From Streptomyces sp. Ncost-T10-10d (GTDB lineage Bacteria > Actinomycetota > Actinomycetes > Streptomycetales > Streptomycetaceae): a stretch of DNA of 59,203 nucleotides. How positions within the stretch are numbered: position 1 is the first letter of the stretch; the number at the start of each line of letters is the position of its first letter. The notes under the pieces were generated by a model. It ran no database searches and had not been told where the DNA came from. It worked only from the letters and a program-made list of their open reading frames with translations. The translations under genes were made by a program, and so were the position numbers. The stretch lies in contig NZ_FMDF01000172.1 in assembly GCF_900091955.1 (NCBI RefSeq), forward strand, positions 1-59,203, in the 5' to 3' direction. This document shows positions 27,574 to 35,123 of the stretch, piece after piece.

Positions 27574-28819
27574 TCAGGCCGCGGTGAACACGAGTACGGC
27601 GTTCTGCCCCCCGAATCCGAAGGAGTTGCTCAGGGCGACTCCGATCGGCAGGGCCCGGGGCGCCTTCGCCACGATGTCGACCTCGATGGCAGGGTCGACG
27701 CTGTCGAGGTTCGCGGTGGGCGGCACGATCCCCTGCTCCAGCGCGAGGACGGTGAGTGCCGCTTCGATGGCTCCTGCGGCGCCGAGCGAGTGCCCGGTCA
27801 CGCCCTTGGACGACGTCACCACGGGACGCGTGCCGAGCACCCGTTTCAGCACCCGGGCCTCGGTGAGGTCGTTGAGCGGGGTCGAGGTGCCGTGCGCGTT
27901 CACGTGGTCGACCTCGTCGGGGGCCACGCCCGCGTCGCGCAGCGCTGTGCGGATCGCACGTTCGGCACCCCGCCCCTCCGGGTCGGGAGCGGTGGCGTGA
28001 TGGGCATCGGCCGATGCCCCGTATCCGCTCAGCCGGGCCCGTACCCGGGCGCCGCGGGCGCGGGCGTCGGCCGCCCGCTCAAGGACCAGCACCCCCCGCG
28101 CCCTCCGCCGCCACGAACCCGTCCCGGCCGGTGTCGAACGGGCGGGAGGCCGCGGCCGGATCGTCGCACCGCCGGGAGAGTGCTCCCATCCGGGCGAAGC
28201 CGGACAGCACCGCCGGGGTCAGGCTCGCCTCGGTGCCTCCCGTGATCACCACGTCGCAGGTACCGGACCGCAGCAGGTCCCGTGCGGTGCCGATGGCGGT
28301 GGCGGCCGAGGCGCACGCCGTGGCGGTGACGAGGTTGGGGCCGAGGGCGCCGAACTCCATGGCCGCGTAACCGGACACCATGTTGACCGCGGACATCGGC
28401 ACCAGCATCGGTGAGACGGCCGCCGCCCCCTGCCGGTCGAGGGTGCGGACCTGCTGCTCGAACGTGGCGGTCCCGCCGAGGGCGTTGCCCAGGACCACGC
28501 CGACCCGGGCTCCGTCCCAGCCGGCGGGGTCGAGCCCGCTGTCGTGGACGGCCTCCGCCGCGGCGATCAGGGCCAGTTGCACATAGCGGTCGAGCCGCCA
28601 GGCCCGTCGCCTGCCGAAGTGGGCCACCGGGTCGAAGTCCGCGGCGCGGCAGCTGAAGTCGACCAGCAGCCCTGCCAGCGCGGGGTCGGTGGCCGCGGCC
28701 GGTTCGGCTTCCAGGACCCGCGCCCAGTTCTCCGCCACCCCGTTGCCCGCCGGGGTCAGCAGGCCGAGACCGGTGACCGCGATGTCACGGGCCCCGGCGT
28801 CGTCGCGGCCGGGGCTCAC
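27574..28819 (-). pseudogene. Beta-ketoacyl-ACP synthase II (FabF-like), broken by one frameshift
   Basis: The N-terminal frame (28819 to 28079) begins with GTG overlapping the ACP stop (GTGA). It carries the active-site Cys in TATACASAAT, then runs into a stop after DGFVAAEGAG. The C-terminal frame (from about 28092 to 27574) resumes exactly with VLVLERAADARARGA and holds both catalytic histidines (NAHGTST and GVTGHSLGAAGA). The break lies in a run of six G (28092-28097); removing one G gives one intact protein of about 415 residues. Either a homopolymer sequencing error or a true inactivation. The intact enzyme would extend an acyl-ACP chain with malonyl-ACP. Confidence 0.85.
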
Positions 28820-29055
28820 AGCACCGCGCTCTTGCTGTCGATCAGGGCGATCAGGTCCTTGACCGACGATTCCGCGCCGACCTCCTCGTCGTCGATCTGG
28901 ATGTGGAACTCACCACCGGCGACCAGGGCGAATTCGACCAGGGCCAGGGAGTCCAGGTCGAGATCGCGCATCGTGGTGTCCTCGGTCACCTCCTCCGGCT
29001 CGACTCCGAACCGGCTGACGAGGACCTCGGTGATCCGGTCGAGAACGCTGGGCAT
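28816..29055 (-). CDS. Acyl carrier protein
   Basis: 79-residue free ACP with phosphopantetheine attachment Ser in DLDLDSLALVEFA (about residue 36). The sequence is acidic and has the four-helix carrier pattern. A GAGGAG ribosome site precedes ATG 29055. It sits between KAS III and KAS II genes and should carry the growing chain for both. Separate from the carrier domains at 42343-46001. Confidence 0.93.
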   Translation of the reverse strand: MPSVLDRITEVLVSRFGVEPEEVTEDTTMRDLDLDSLALVEFALVAGGEFHIQIDDEEVGAESSVKDLIALIDSKSAVL

Positions 29056-29112
29056 GTCTGTCTCCTCAAGGGTGTACGCACAGGGTGTGGCGGGACGGGT
29101 GTGGTCGTGCGG

Positions 29113-30144
29113 TCAGACGGCGTCCAGTTGCGGCCAGCGCAGCGTGGTGGAGCCCCAGGCGAGGCCGCCTCCGAAGGAGGTGAGCACCACCGAGTGGCCG
29201 GCGCGCAGGGAGCCGTCGGCGACGGCGTCGGCAAGCAGCAGCGGGACGGACGCCGCCGCGGTGTTGCCGACCCGGTCGATGTTGGTCAGGGCCCGTTCCT
29301 GCGGCAGCCCGAGCTGTTCGGCGAGGGCGTCCAGGATGCGGGAGTTGGCCTGGTGGGCGGCGAGCCGGTCGATGTCCCGTACGGTCCAGCCGGCCTGTCC
29401 GGCGGCCTTCTGCACGGAGCCGGTCATCCGCAGCACGGCGTGCCGGAACACCTGCTTGCCCTGCATGGCGAAGTAGTGGTCACGGGGCCCGGCCGGTACG
29501 CCGCTGCCCCGCTGGCGCGAGCCCCCGGCCGGGATCTCGATCAGGTCGCAGAGGTGGCCGTCGGTTCCCAGGTCGAATCCGCCGAGCGCTCCGGGCTCGT
29601 CCGGGGCGCCGCGGCGCAGTACGACGGCTCCGGCACCGTCCCCGAAGATCGGGCCGGTGGTGCGGTCCTCGGGATCGAGCAGCGTCGAGTAGGTGTCCGC
29701 GCCGATCACCAGGACGTCGTCCGCCGTGCCCGAGGCGATCAGTCCGGCGCCGATCGCCAGTGCGTAGACGAATCCTGCGCAGACGGCCCCGACGTCGAAG
29801 GCCGGCACCCCGGCCAGGCCGAGCCGCGCGGCCACCTCGGGAGCGGTCGCCGGGCAGGGGCGGTCCGGGGTGGTGGTGGCGAGGACCACTGCTCCGACGG
29901 AGTCCTGCTGCGCCGACTTCAGGGCTCTGGCTCCGGCCTCGACGGCCAGCGAACCGGTGGACATACCGGGCTCGATCACGTGCCGCTGCCGGATGCCGGT
30001 ACGGGTACGGATCCACTCGTCCGAGGTGTCCAGCCGGGTGACGAGCTCTTCGTTGGTCACCACCCGGGGCGGCAGCCAGCCGCCGAGCCCGCACAGCACC
30101 GCCGCCGGTCCGTTCGGCCGCCCGGCCCCGGCCGGGCCCGTCAT
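29113..30144 (-). CDS. Beta-ketoacyl-ACP synthase III (FabH-like)
   Basis: 343 residues. Catalytic Cys is in FDVGAVCAGFVYAL (about residue 125), His in LAAHQANSRIL (about 265) and Asn in DRVGNTAAAS (about 295). The N-terminal TSDEWIRTRTGIRQRH is typical of FabH. It condenses an acyl-CoA starter with malonyl-ACP. ATG 30144 overlaps the stop of the diiron gene (ATGA). Together with the ACP and KAS II it forms a dedicated chain-starting module. Confidence 0.92.
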   Translation of the reverse strand: MTGPAGAGRPNGPAAVLCGLGGWLPPRVVTNEELVTRLDTSDEWIRTRTGIRQRHVIEPGMSTGSLAVEAGARALKSAQQDSVGAVVLATTTPDRPCPATAPEVAARLGLAGVPAFDVGAVCAGFVYALAIGAGLIASGTADDVLVIGADTYSTLLDPEDRTTGPIFGDGAGAVVLRRGAPDEPGALGGFDLGTDGHLCDLIEIPAGGSRQRGSGVPAGPRDHYFAMQGKQVFRHAVLRMTGSVQKAAGQAGWTVRDIDRLAAHQANSRILDALAEQLGLPQERALTNIDRVGNTAAASVPLLLADAVADGSLRAGHSVVLTSFGGGLAWGSTTLRWPQLDAV

Positions 30145-31097
30145 ATGAGGGCCTCTTCCAGCCCCATGTACTTCAGACGCGTGGCCTTCATGTCGTCGGA
30201 CCACTTGTCGGCGGTGTCCTGGCGCTCCTGCGGGGTGGTGTCGATCAGCCGCCGGCCCGGCCAGATCTCGTAGTCGCCCACCAGGTCGCCGTGGCGGCGC
30301 AGCCCCTCCTGGAACCGCTCCTCGCGCCAGTGCACCATGTCGTGGGTGGGGAGCTCCTCCCACATGTCCATGCCCCGGCGGATCATTTCCACGACCCGGT
30401 CCTTGTCCTGCGGGTGGTCGATCAGGTGGCGGCGCGCGATGTCCGCCCCGACCGTCAGATGGCGGATCTCGTCGATGCCCGCGCCCTTGTCGATCTCCGC
30501 GGCCGCCGGGTCGAGCGGCCGCCACTTGCGCTCGCTCAGTTCGGCGGCGGGTGCGAGGGCGCCCTCCAGGATGATGGTCATCATCACCACGCCGCCGATG
30601 AAGTCACGGTCGTCGCGCATGATTTCCAGGCTGCGCTGCTCCAGCGGCCCCAGCACGCTCTTCTTGTACGGGGCGGCGAAGGTGTCGACCGCCTCGACCA
30701 GCCGCTCGGGGGCGATACCGAGGGCCAGCAGGTGGTTGCGGAAGACCATGGCGTGCCGGCATTCGTCCAGCACCTGGGTCGCGTAGAACTCCATGGTGTC
30801 GTTGTCCGGTGCGATCGGGACCAGGTACGACAGCACCCGGGTGGCCTTCTCCTCGGCCAGCGCACGGAAGGCGTACTCCTGCGTGATGGCCTCGAAGAAC
30901 GGCCCCTCCAGCATGTGCGGGCCCACGGTGAGGGCGGGGTCGTGTCCGTCCGGGCGTCCGCGCAGGGTGCCCTGCGGTACGGCCTGCAGCCAGTAGCGGA
31001 GGTTGCAGTCCGCCGCGGTGAGCTCCAGGTCCATGGCGCCTTCGAGCAGTCCGGGGGCCTGGTCCCAGTCCGCCTCGGCGGGAATCGGCGTGGTCAT
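30141..31097 (-). CDS. Ferritin-like diiron oxygenase (VlmB-like candidate)
   Basis: 318 residues, helical. It shows the metal ligands of ferritin-like carboxylate-bridged diiron enzymes: Glu in EEKATRVL (about residue 90), Glu-x2-His in DECRHA (about 117), Glu in IILEGALAP (about 175) and Glu-x2-His in DEIRHL (about 210). AurF-type N-oxygenases and VlmB of valanimycin are the closest functional matches I can name, by motif order and context rather than alignment. It probably oxidises a nitrogen function late in the route. ATGA overlap with the flavin reductase gene upstream; coupled to KAS III downstream. Confidence 0.75.
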   Translation of the reverse strand: MTTPIPAEADWDQAPGLLEGAMDLELTAADCNLRYWLQAVPQGTLRGRPDGHDPALTVGPHMLEGPFFEAITQEYAFRALAEEKATRVLSYLVPIAPDNDTMEFYATQVLDECRHAMVFRNHLLALGIAPERLVEAVDTFAAPYKKSVLGPLEQRSLEIMRDDRDFIGGVVMMTIILEGALAPAAELSERKWRPLDPAAAEIDKGAGIDEIRHLTVGADIARRHLIDHPQDKDRVVEMIRRGMDMWEELPTHDMVHWREERFQEGLRRHGDLVGDYEIWPGRRLIDTTPQERQDTADKWSDDMKATRLKYMGLEEALI

Positions 31098-31630
31098 GTG
31101 GTTTCCTCCTCGATCCGGATGTGACCGGGGTGAAGATGCCCGGCGAAATACAGCAGGGGAGCCATGCCGCTCTCGGCCGCGCAGGCCGTCACGGTGGCCA
31201 GCACGACCGCGTGGTCCCCGGCCGGGACGCATTCGTGCACCCGGCAGTGCAGCCAGCTGAGGGTGGAGCGCAGCCGGGGCACGCCGTCCTCGCCCGGTGT
31301 CCACTGCACCCCTTGGAACTGGGCCCGCCCGGGGCTTCTGGAGCGGCTGGCGAAGTGCCGGGCCAGCGCGGACTGGTGGGCGGCGAGCACATTGACGGTG
31401 AAGGCACGGTGCTGCGTGATGCGAGGGAGCAGTGAGCTGTCGTTCTGCAGACAGATGGAGACCATCGGCGGTTCGTGGGAGACGAAGGAGAACGCGCTGA
31501 CGGTGCTGCCGTGCACCGAATCGCCGCTGCCCACCGTGACCACCGACACCCCGGTGGGGAACCTCCGGGCGGCGCTCCACACCGTGGTCTCGACGACCGG
31601 CCGGTGTGCCGTGCCGATCGGCGAGGTCAT
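31094..31630 (-). CDS. NAD(P)H:flavin oxidoreductase (VlmR-like)
   Basis: 178-residue flavin reductase domain: RRFPTGVSVVTVG near the N-terminus, STVSAFSFVSHEPPMVSICLQ, FTVNVLAAHQSALARHFA, and C-terminal PLLYFAGHLHPGHI. It supplies reduced flavin to a two-component monooxygenase. The acyl-CoA-dehydrogenase-fold protein at 33984 in the same operon is the obvious partner, as VlmR is to VlmH in valanimycin. ATGA overlaps exist at both ends. Confidence 0.9.
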   Translation of the reverse strand: MTSPIGTAHRPVVETTVWSAARRFPTGVSVVTVGSGDSVHGSTVSAFSFVSHEPPMVSICLQNDSSLLPRITQHRAFTVNVLAAHQSALARHFASRSRSPGRAQFQGVQWTPGEDGVPRLRSTLSWLHCRVHECVPAGDHAVVLATVTACAAESGMAPLLYFAGHLHPGHIRIEEETT

Positions 31631-32130
31631 GAGGTGGCGGACTGACGGGCGGGGGCCGGGGCGGGAACGGGGGCCGGGGCCCGGCCGGATCCCTGCTCCA
31701 CGGCCGCTTCCAGTGCGGCGAACTGCGGATGGACGACGGGCTCGAAGCTGACGCCGAACGGTTTCAGGAAGTTGCCGAACAGGGCCCGGTCCCCGCACAG
31801 ATGGATGGGGAGGGCGAGCAGCGCCCACTCGTTGCCGATCAGCAGGATCCACAGCAGGGCGACGGCGCCCTGGGTCGCCATGCTGTGCATGGTGTTGTAC
31901 AGCACGTAGTACGCCTTCGGAATCCGCTTGCTCCTGCTGCGGTGGTAGGCGATGGCGCCGGGGATGTAGCCGATCAGGTCGATGTAGACGAAGAGCAGGG
32001 CGAAGGGCCACCAGCGGATGTCGCCCAGGTGCCGGAAGAAGAAGTAGAAGCTGACGCCGAGGGCGAAGAGGTATTCGAGCCTGACCAGCCGGTAGGTGGT
32101 CTTGGTGTCGAAGCGGTTGAGCGCATCCAT
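31627..32130 (-). CDS. Small integral membrane protein, possible N-N bond-forming component
   Basis: 167 residues with four or five hydrophobic helices and conserved-looking polar positions inside the membrane region: YIDLIGYIPGAIAYHRSRSKR, YYVLYNTMHSMATQG, ALPIHLCGDRALFGNFLKPFG. Several His, Asp and Tyr near the membrane face hint at an enzyme rather than a transporter. The gene is locked between SRPBCC and flavin reductase genes (TGATG and ATGA overlaps). Azoxy clusters contain a membrane protein (VlmO in valanimycin) that I recall being implicated in hydrazine formation; equivalence is a hypothesis only. Confidence 0.65.
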   Translation of the reverse strand: MDALNRFDTKTTYRLVRLEYLFALGVSFYFFFRHLGDIRWWPFALLFVYIDLIGYIPGAIAYHRSRSKRIPKAYYVLYNTMHSMATQGAVALLWILLIGNEWALLALPIHLCGDRALFGNFLKPFGVSFEPVVHPQFAALEAAVEQGSGRAPAPVPAPAPARQSATS

Positions 32131-32654
32131 CAGGCACCTCCTCGGGCGGAGAGCGAGGGGGCCGCTTCCGGGGCGGGGCCGGGCAGATCGGTGAGCGCCT
32201 CGCCGCCCTCCAGCACCGTGATGGAGCCGAAAAGCCCTTCGAGCACGGCGCAGATGGCCCGTTTGATGACGCGTTCGGCGATGGGGTCCATGATTCCCAC
32301 GAGGCTCTCGATGCCGAAGTCGTAGGTGACCTCGAAGCGGACCTCGGTACCGGAGCCGGCCGAGGTCAGCTGCCAGCTGCCCCGGAACTCCTCGAAGTCG
32401 CCGTCGGTCTGGTCGAATTCGATCCTCAGGTTCTCCGGGTCGAGGGTCTCCGCCTCGTTCCAGCGCATGATGCCGCGCCGGAAGTTCACCTCCCAGTCGC
32501 TGTCGCGCGCAGTGTCCGGGGCGGCGGGCGGATGGGTTTCGACGACGTGGATGTCCTCCGCGATGTCCGCGAAGCGGGTGAAGTCCGCGATGGTCCCGAA
32601 GGCCGCCGAGGAGTTCTCGGTGTCCAGGGCCACCCGGAGGTGAATGCTTCTCAC
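32130..32654 (-). CDS. SRPBCC (START-like) domain protein
   Basis: 174 residues. The pattern (LRVALDTENSSAAFGTIADFTRFADIAEDIHVVE, then DPENLRIEFDQTDGDFEEFRGSWQLTSAGSGTEVRFEVTYDFGI) is that of SRPBCC/polyketide-cyclase-like hydrophobic-ligand-binding proteins. It could bind the acyl chain or catalyse a dehydration or cyclisation step. It overlaps the next gene by one base (TGATG) and starts 43 bases after the aminotransferase. Confidence 0.8.
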   Translation of the reverse strand: MRSIHLRVALDTENSSAAFGTIADFTRFADIAEDIHVVETHPPAAPDTARDSDWEVNFRRGIMRWNEAETLDPENLRIEFDQTDGDFEEFRGSWQLTSAGSGTEVRFEVTYDFGIESLVGIMDPIAERVIKRAICAVLEGLFGSITVLEGGEALTDLPGPAPEAAPSLSARGGA

Positions 32655-32697
32655 GGTGATGCAGCTCCAGTTGTCGGGGGTAGAGCGGTCCGGAGGG

Positions 32698-33966
32698 TCA
32701 GGCGATGACGGCGTGGGCGGCCTTCTCGAACGCGTCGAGAAGGAACTGCACGTCGTCCTGGCCGAGCACCGCCGGTGGCGTCAGCCGCATGACGGTGGAG
32801 GAGTTCAGCGAGTGGTTGGCGAGGACACCGGCGCCGATCAGCTCCAGGAGCAGGTCCCCCGCCAGTCCCGGCACGGTGAACTCCAGGCCGATGAGCAGGC
32901 CCGCTCCGCGTACCTCCAGCAGCCGGTGGCCGAGTACCTCGCGGGCGATCCGGTGCAGCTCGGTCAGCAGCAGCCGCCCCAGCTCGTCGGACCGTTCCAC
33001 CAGGGAGTCCTCCTTGATGGCGGCGAGCGCACCGCGGGCCGCGGCCATCGCCAGCGGGTTGCCGGAGAAGGTCGAGGTGTGGATGAACGGATCCTTGTCG
33101 AAGGGCCGGAACGCCTCGGGGGTCGCCACCAGGGCCGAGACCGGCACCACGCCGCCGGCCAGCCCCTTGCCCACCAGAAGGATGTCCGGCACCACACCCT
33201 CCCGGTCGGCACCCCACCAGGTGCCGAGGCGGCCGAGTCCGGTCTGGATCTCGTCGAGCACGAAGAGCGCCCCGTACTCACGGCACAGCCGTGCGACGTC
33301 CCGCAGATAGCCCTCGGGCGGCACGATCACACCGGCCTCGCCCTGCACCGGCTCGACGATGACGCAGCCCTCTCCCGGGTGGCGTGCCAGCTCGGTCTCC
33401 AGGGCGGCCGCGTCGCCGTACGGCACATGCGAGACCTGGGGCAGCAGCGGCCGGAACGGCTGCTGGAAGACATCCTTCGCGGTGAGGCTGAGGGCGCCCA
33501 TGGTCTTGCCGTGGTAGCCGAGGTCCATGGAGATCAGCCGTCTGCGGCCCTGGGCGCGTGCCAGCTTGATGGCACCTTCCACGGCCTCCGCTCCGGAGCC
33601 CGCGAAGTGCACCTTCTGCAGCCCGGTGGGGACGACGTCGATCAGCGCCTCGGCCGCTTCGACGACGGCGGGTTCGAGGAGCAGCCGGGTGGCGACCGGA
33701 TTGGTGTTGAGCTGCCGGGTCACCTCGGCGACGACCCGGGGGTGCCGGGCGCCCATCAGGAAGACCCCGTATCCGCCGCAGTTGAGGATGCGGCTTCCGG
33801 ACGCGGTGTGGATCCAGGGGCCCTCGGCGGCGACCTCCACATCGCCGCCGAACATCTCGCCGAGAGAGGCGCGGCCCTTGCTCAGGCAGCGGCGGTAGCG
33901 GGTGACGAGGTCGGCGTACGGGTCCTCGGCGGGGGCCGGCGCGGTGCCGGTGTAGGTGGTGGTCAT
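32698..33966 (-). CDS. Class III PLP-dependent aminotransferase
   Basis: 422 residues. PLP signatures are FAGSGAEAVEGAIKLAR (about 115), DLGYHGKTMGALSLT, FVLDEIQTGLGRLG (about 240), and the Schiff-base Lys in LVGKGLAGGVVPVSA (about 270). It is of the ornithine/acetylornithine/omega-aminotransferase group, able to aminate an aldehyde. ATG 33966 has GGGAG at good spacing; ATG 33987 seven codons earlier overlaps the upstream stop (ATGA) and is an alternative. With the aldehyde dehydrogenase-family enzyme of the same operon it could turn an acyl chain into a primary alkylamine. Confidence 0.9.
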   Translation of the reverse strand: MTTTYTGTAPAPAEDPYADLVTRYRRCLSKGRASLGEMFGGDVEVAAEGPWIHTASGSRILNCGGYGVFLMGARHPRVVAEVTRQLNTNPVATRLLLEPAVVEAAEALIDVVPTGLQKVHFAGSGAEAVEGAIKLARAQGRRRLISMDLGYHGKTMGALSLTAKDVFQQPFRPLLPQVSHVPYGDAAALETELARHPGEGCVIVEPVQGEAGVIVPPEGYLRDVARLCREYGALFVLDEIQTGLGRLGTWWGADREGVVPDILLVGKGLAGGVVPVSALVATPEAFRPFDKDPFIHTSTFSGNPLAMAAARGALAAIKEDSLVERSDELGRLLLTELHRIAREVLGHRLLEVRGAGLLIGLEFTVPGLAGDLLLELIGAGVLANHSLNSSTVMRLTPPAVLGQDDVQFLLDAFEKAAHAVIA

Positions 33967-33983
33967 CGTGGACGCTCCCGGTG

Positions 33984-35123
33984 TCATGCCACAACCAGCG
34001 GCTGGCCCGCGTAGTAGTCGAGCAGGCCGTCGACGGTGCTGGTGCGCGACGGCGGGTGGAAGGCGATCGCGTGGGTCGCCGCGGCGAGGTACGCGATGTC
34101 GGAGGAGGAGATGAAGGCCATGCCGCCGAGCATCTCCACGGCCTGTGCGGTGGTCTCGGCGATCAGCTTCTGCACGCCGAACCGGGTGACCAGTGCGGCC
34201 GCGAGCCCGTCGTTGTCGGTGTCGCCGTCCATGACGCGCCGGGCCAGTCCCTCGGTGAGCGCGGCCGCGGTCTCGATGCCGACGGCGAGGGCCCCGCGGT
34301 CGGAGGCGGAGCCGCGTCCGCGCTTGAGCACCCGGTCGACCAGGGAGCTGGCCATGCCGGTGTACGCGGCGCACACGATCATCTGGAACCAGATCAGTCC
34401 GACCTCCTGGAGCTCGCTGAGCTCCTCGGCCAGCTCGGCCGGCGGCTGGAGTATCTGGCGGTCGGTCACGAACACATCGGTCAGGCGGACTTCGTTGCTC
34501 TCGGTGCCCAGCAGTGCGCTGGTCTTCCAGAAGGGGTGCACGCTGATGCCGGGGGTGTCGGCGGGCAGGATCAGGAAGCCCATGTCGACCGAGCCGTCCG
34601 GCCGGCGCATCCCGACGCTCGCGGTGATCAGGTCCATGGACTTCGACAGGCTGCACGGCTTCTTGGAGCCGGTCAGCAGATATCCGCCGTCCACCGGCCG
34701 GGCCTCCATGGTGGGGCTGAGGATGCCTTGTTCGGTACGTCCTTCGGCGAAGGCCGAGGCCACCAGCAGGCGTTCCTGGGAGACCCGTTTCAGCAGCAGG
34801 TCGTCGAGGTCGGTGCCGTCCGCGAAGGTGTCGGCGACGCCGAAGAGCGTGCCGATCGAGAAGTGGTGCATGGCGGTCGCCACGGAGAGGGAGGGGGCCG
34901 CGGCGCCCAGGGCGCGCACCACCCGGGCTGCCTGCAGCGCGGTGGCGTCCGCCCCTCCGAACGCGGCGGGCACCAGCAGGTTGGATCCGCCGTGGTCCCG
35001 GAAGATCCCGACGGCGGGGCTGTTGTCGGACTCCAGCTCGGCGAAGGGGACTTCGTCCAGCCGGTCCAGCAGGCCGGGCAGCAGCGCCTCACAGGTTTCA
35101 CGGTCGGCTTGCATGAACTGCAT
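33984..35123 (-). CDS. Acyl-CoA-dehydrogenase-fold flavoenzyme, candidate amine N-hydroxylase (VlmH-like)
   Basis: 379 residues with the acyl-CoA dehydrogenase fold: N-terminal helical domain, LLVASAFAEGRT, the middle beta-domain LTGSKKPCSLSKSMDLI and GFLILPADTPGISVHPFW, and a C-terminal helical domain ending VEMLGGMAFISSSDIAYL. The usual catalytic Glu near the C-terminus is not evident. Two-component amine N-hydroxylases such as VlmH have this fold and need a flavin reductase, which is present in the operon. Simple acyl-CoA dehydrogenation is the alternative. The start shares TAATG with the upstream stop and has GAGGAG five bases upstream. Confidence 0.8.
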   Translation of the reverse strand: MQFMQADRETCEALLPGLLDRLDEVPFAELESDNSPAVGIFRDHGGSNLLVPAAFGGADATALQAARVVRALGAAAPSLSVATAMHHFSIGTLFGVADTFADGTDLDDLLLKRVSQERLLVASAFAEGRTEQGILSPTMEARPVDGGYLLTGSKKPCSLSKSMDLITASVGMRRPDGSVDMGFLILPADTPGISVHPFWKTSALLGTESNEVRLTDVFVTDRQILQPPAELAEELSELQEVGLIWFQMIVCAAYTGMASSLVDRVLKRGRGSASDRGALAVGIETAAALTEGLARRVMDGDTDNDGLAAALVTRFGVQKLIAETTAQAVEMLGGMAFISSSDIAYLAAATHAIAFHPPSRTSTVDGLLDYYAGQPLVVA

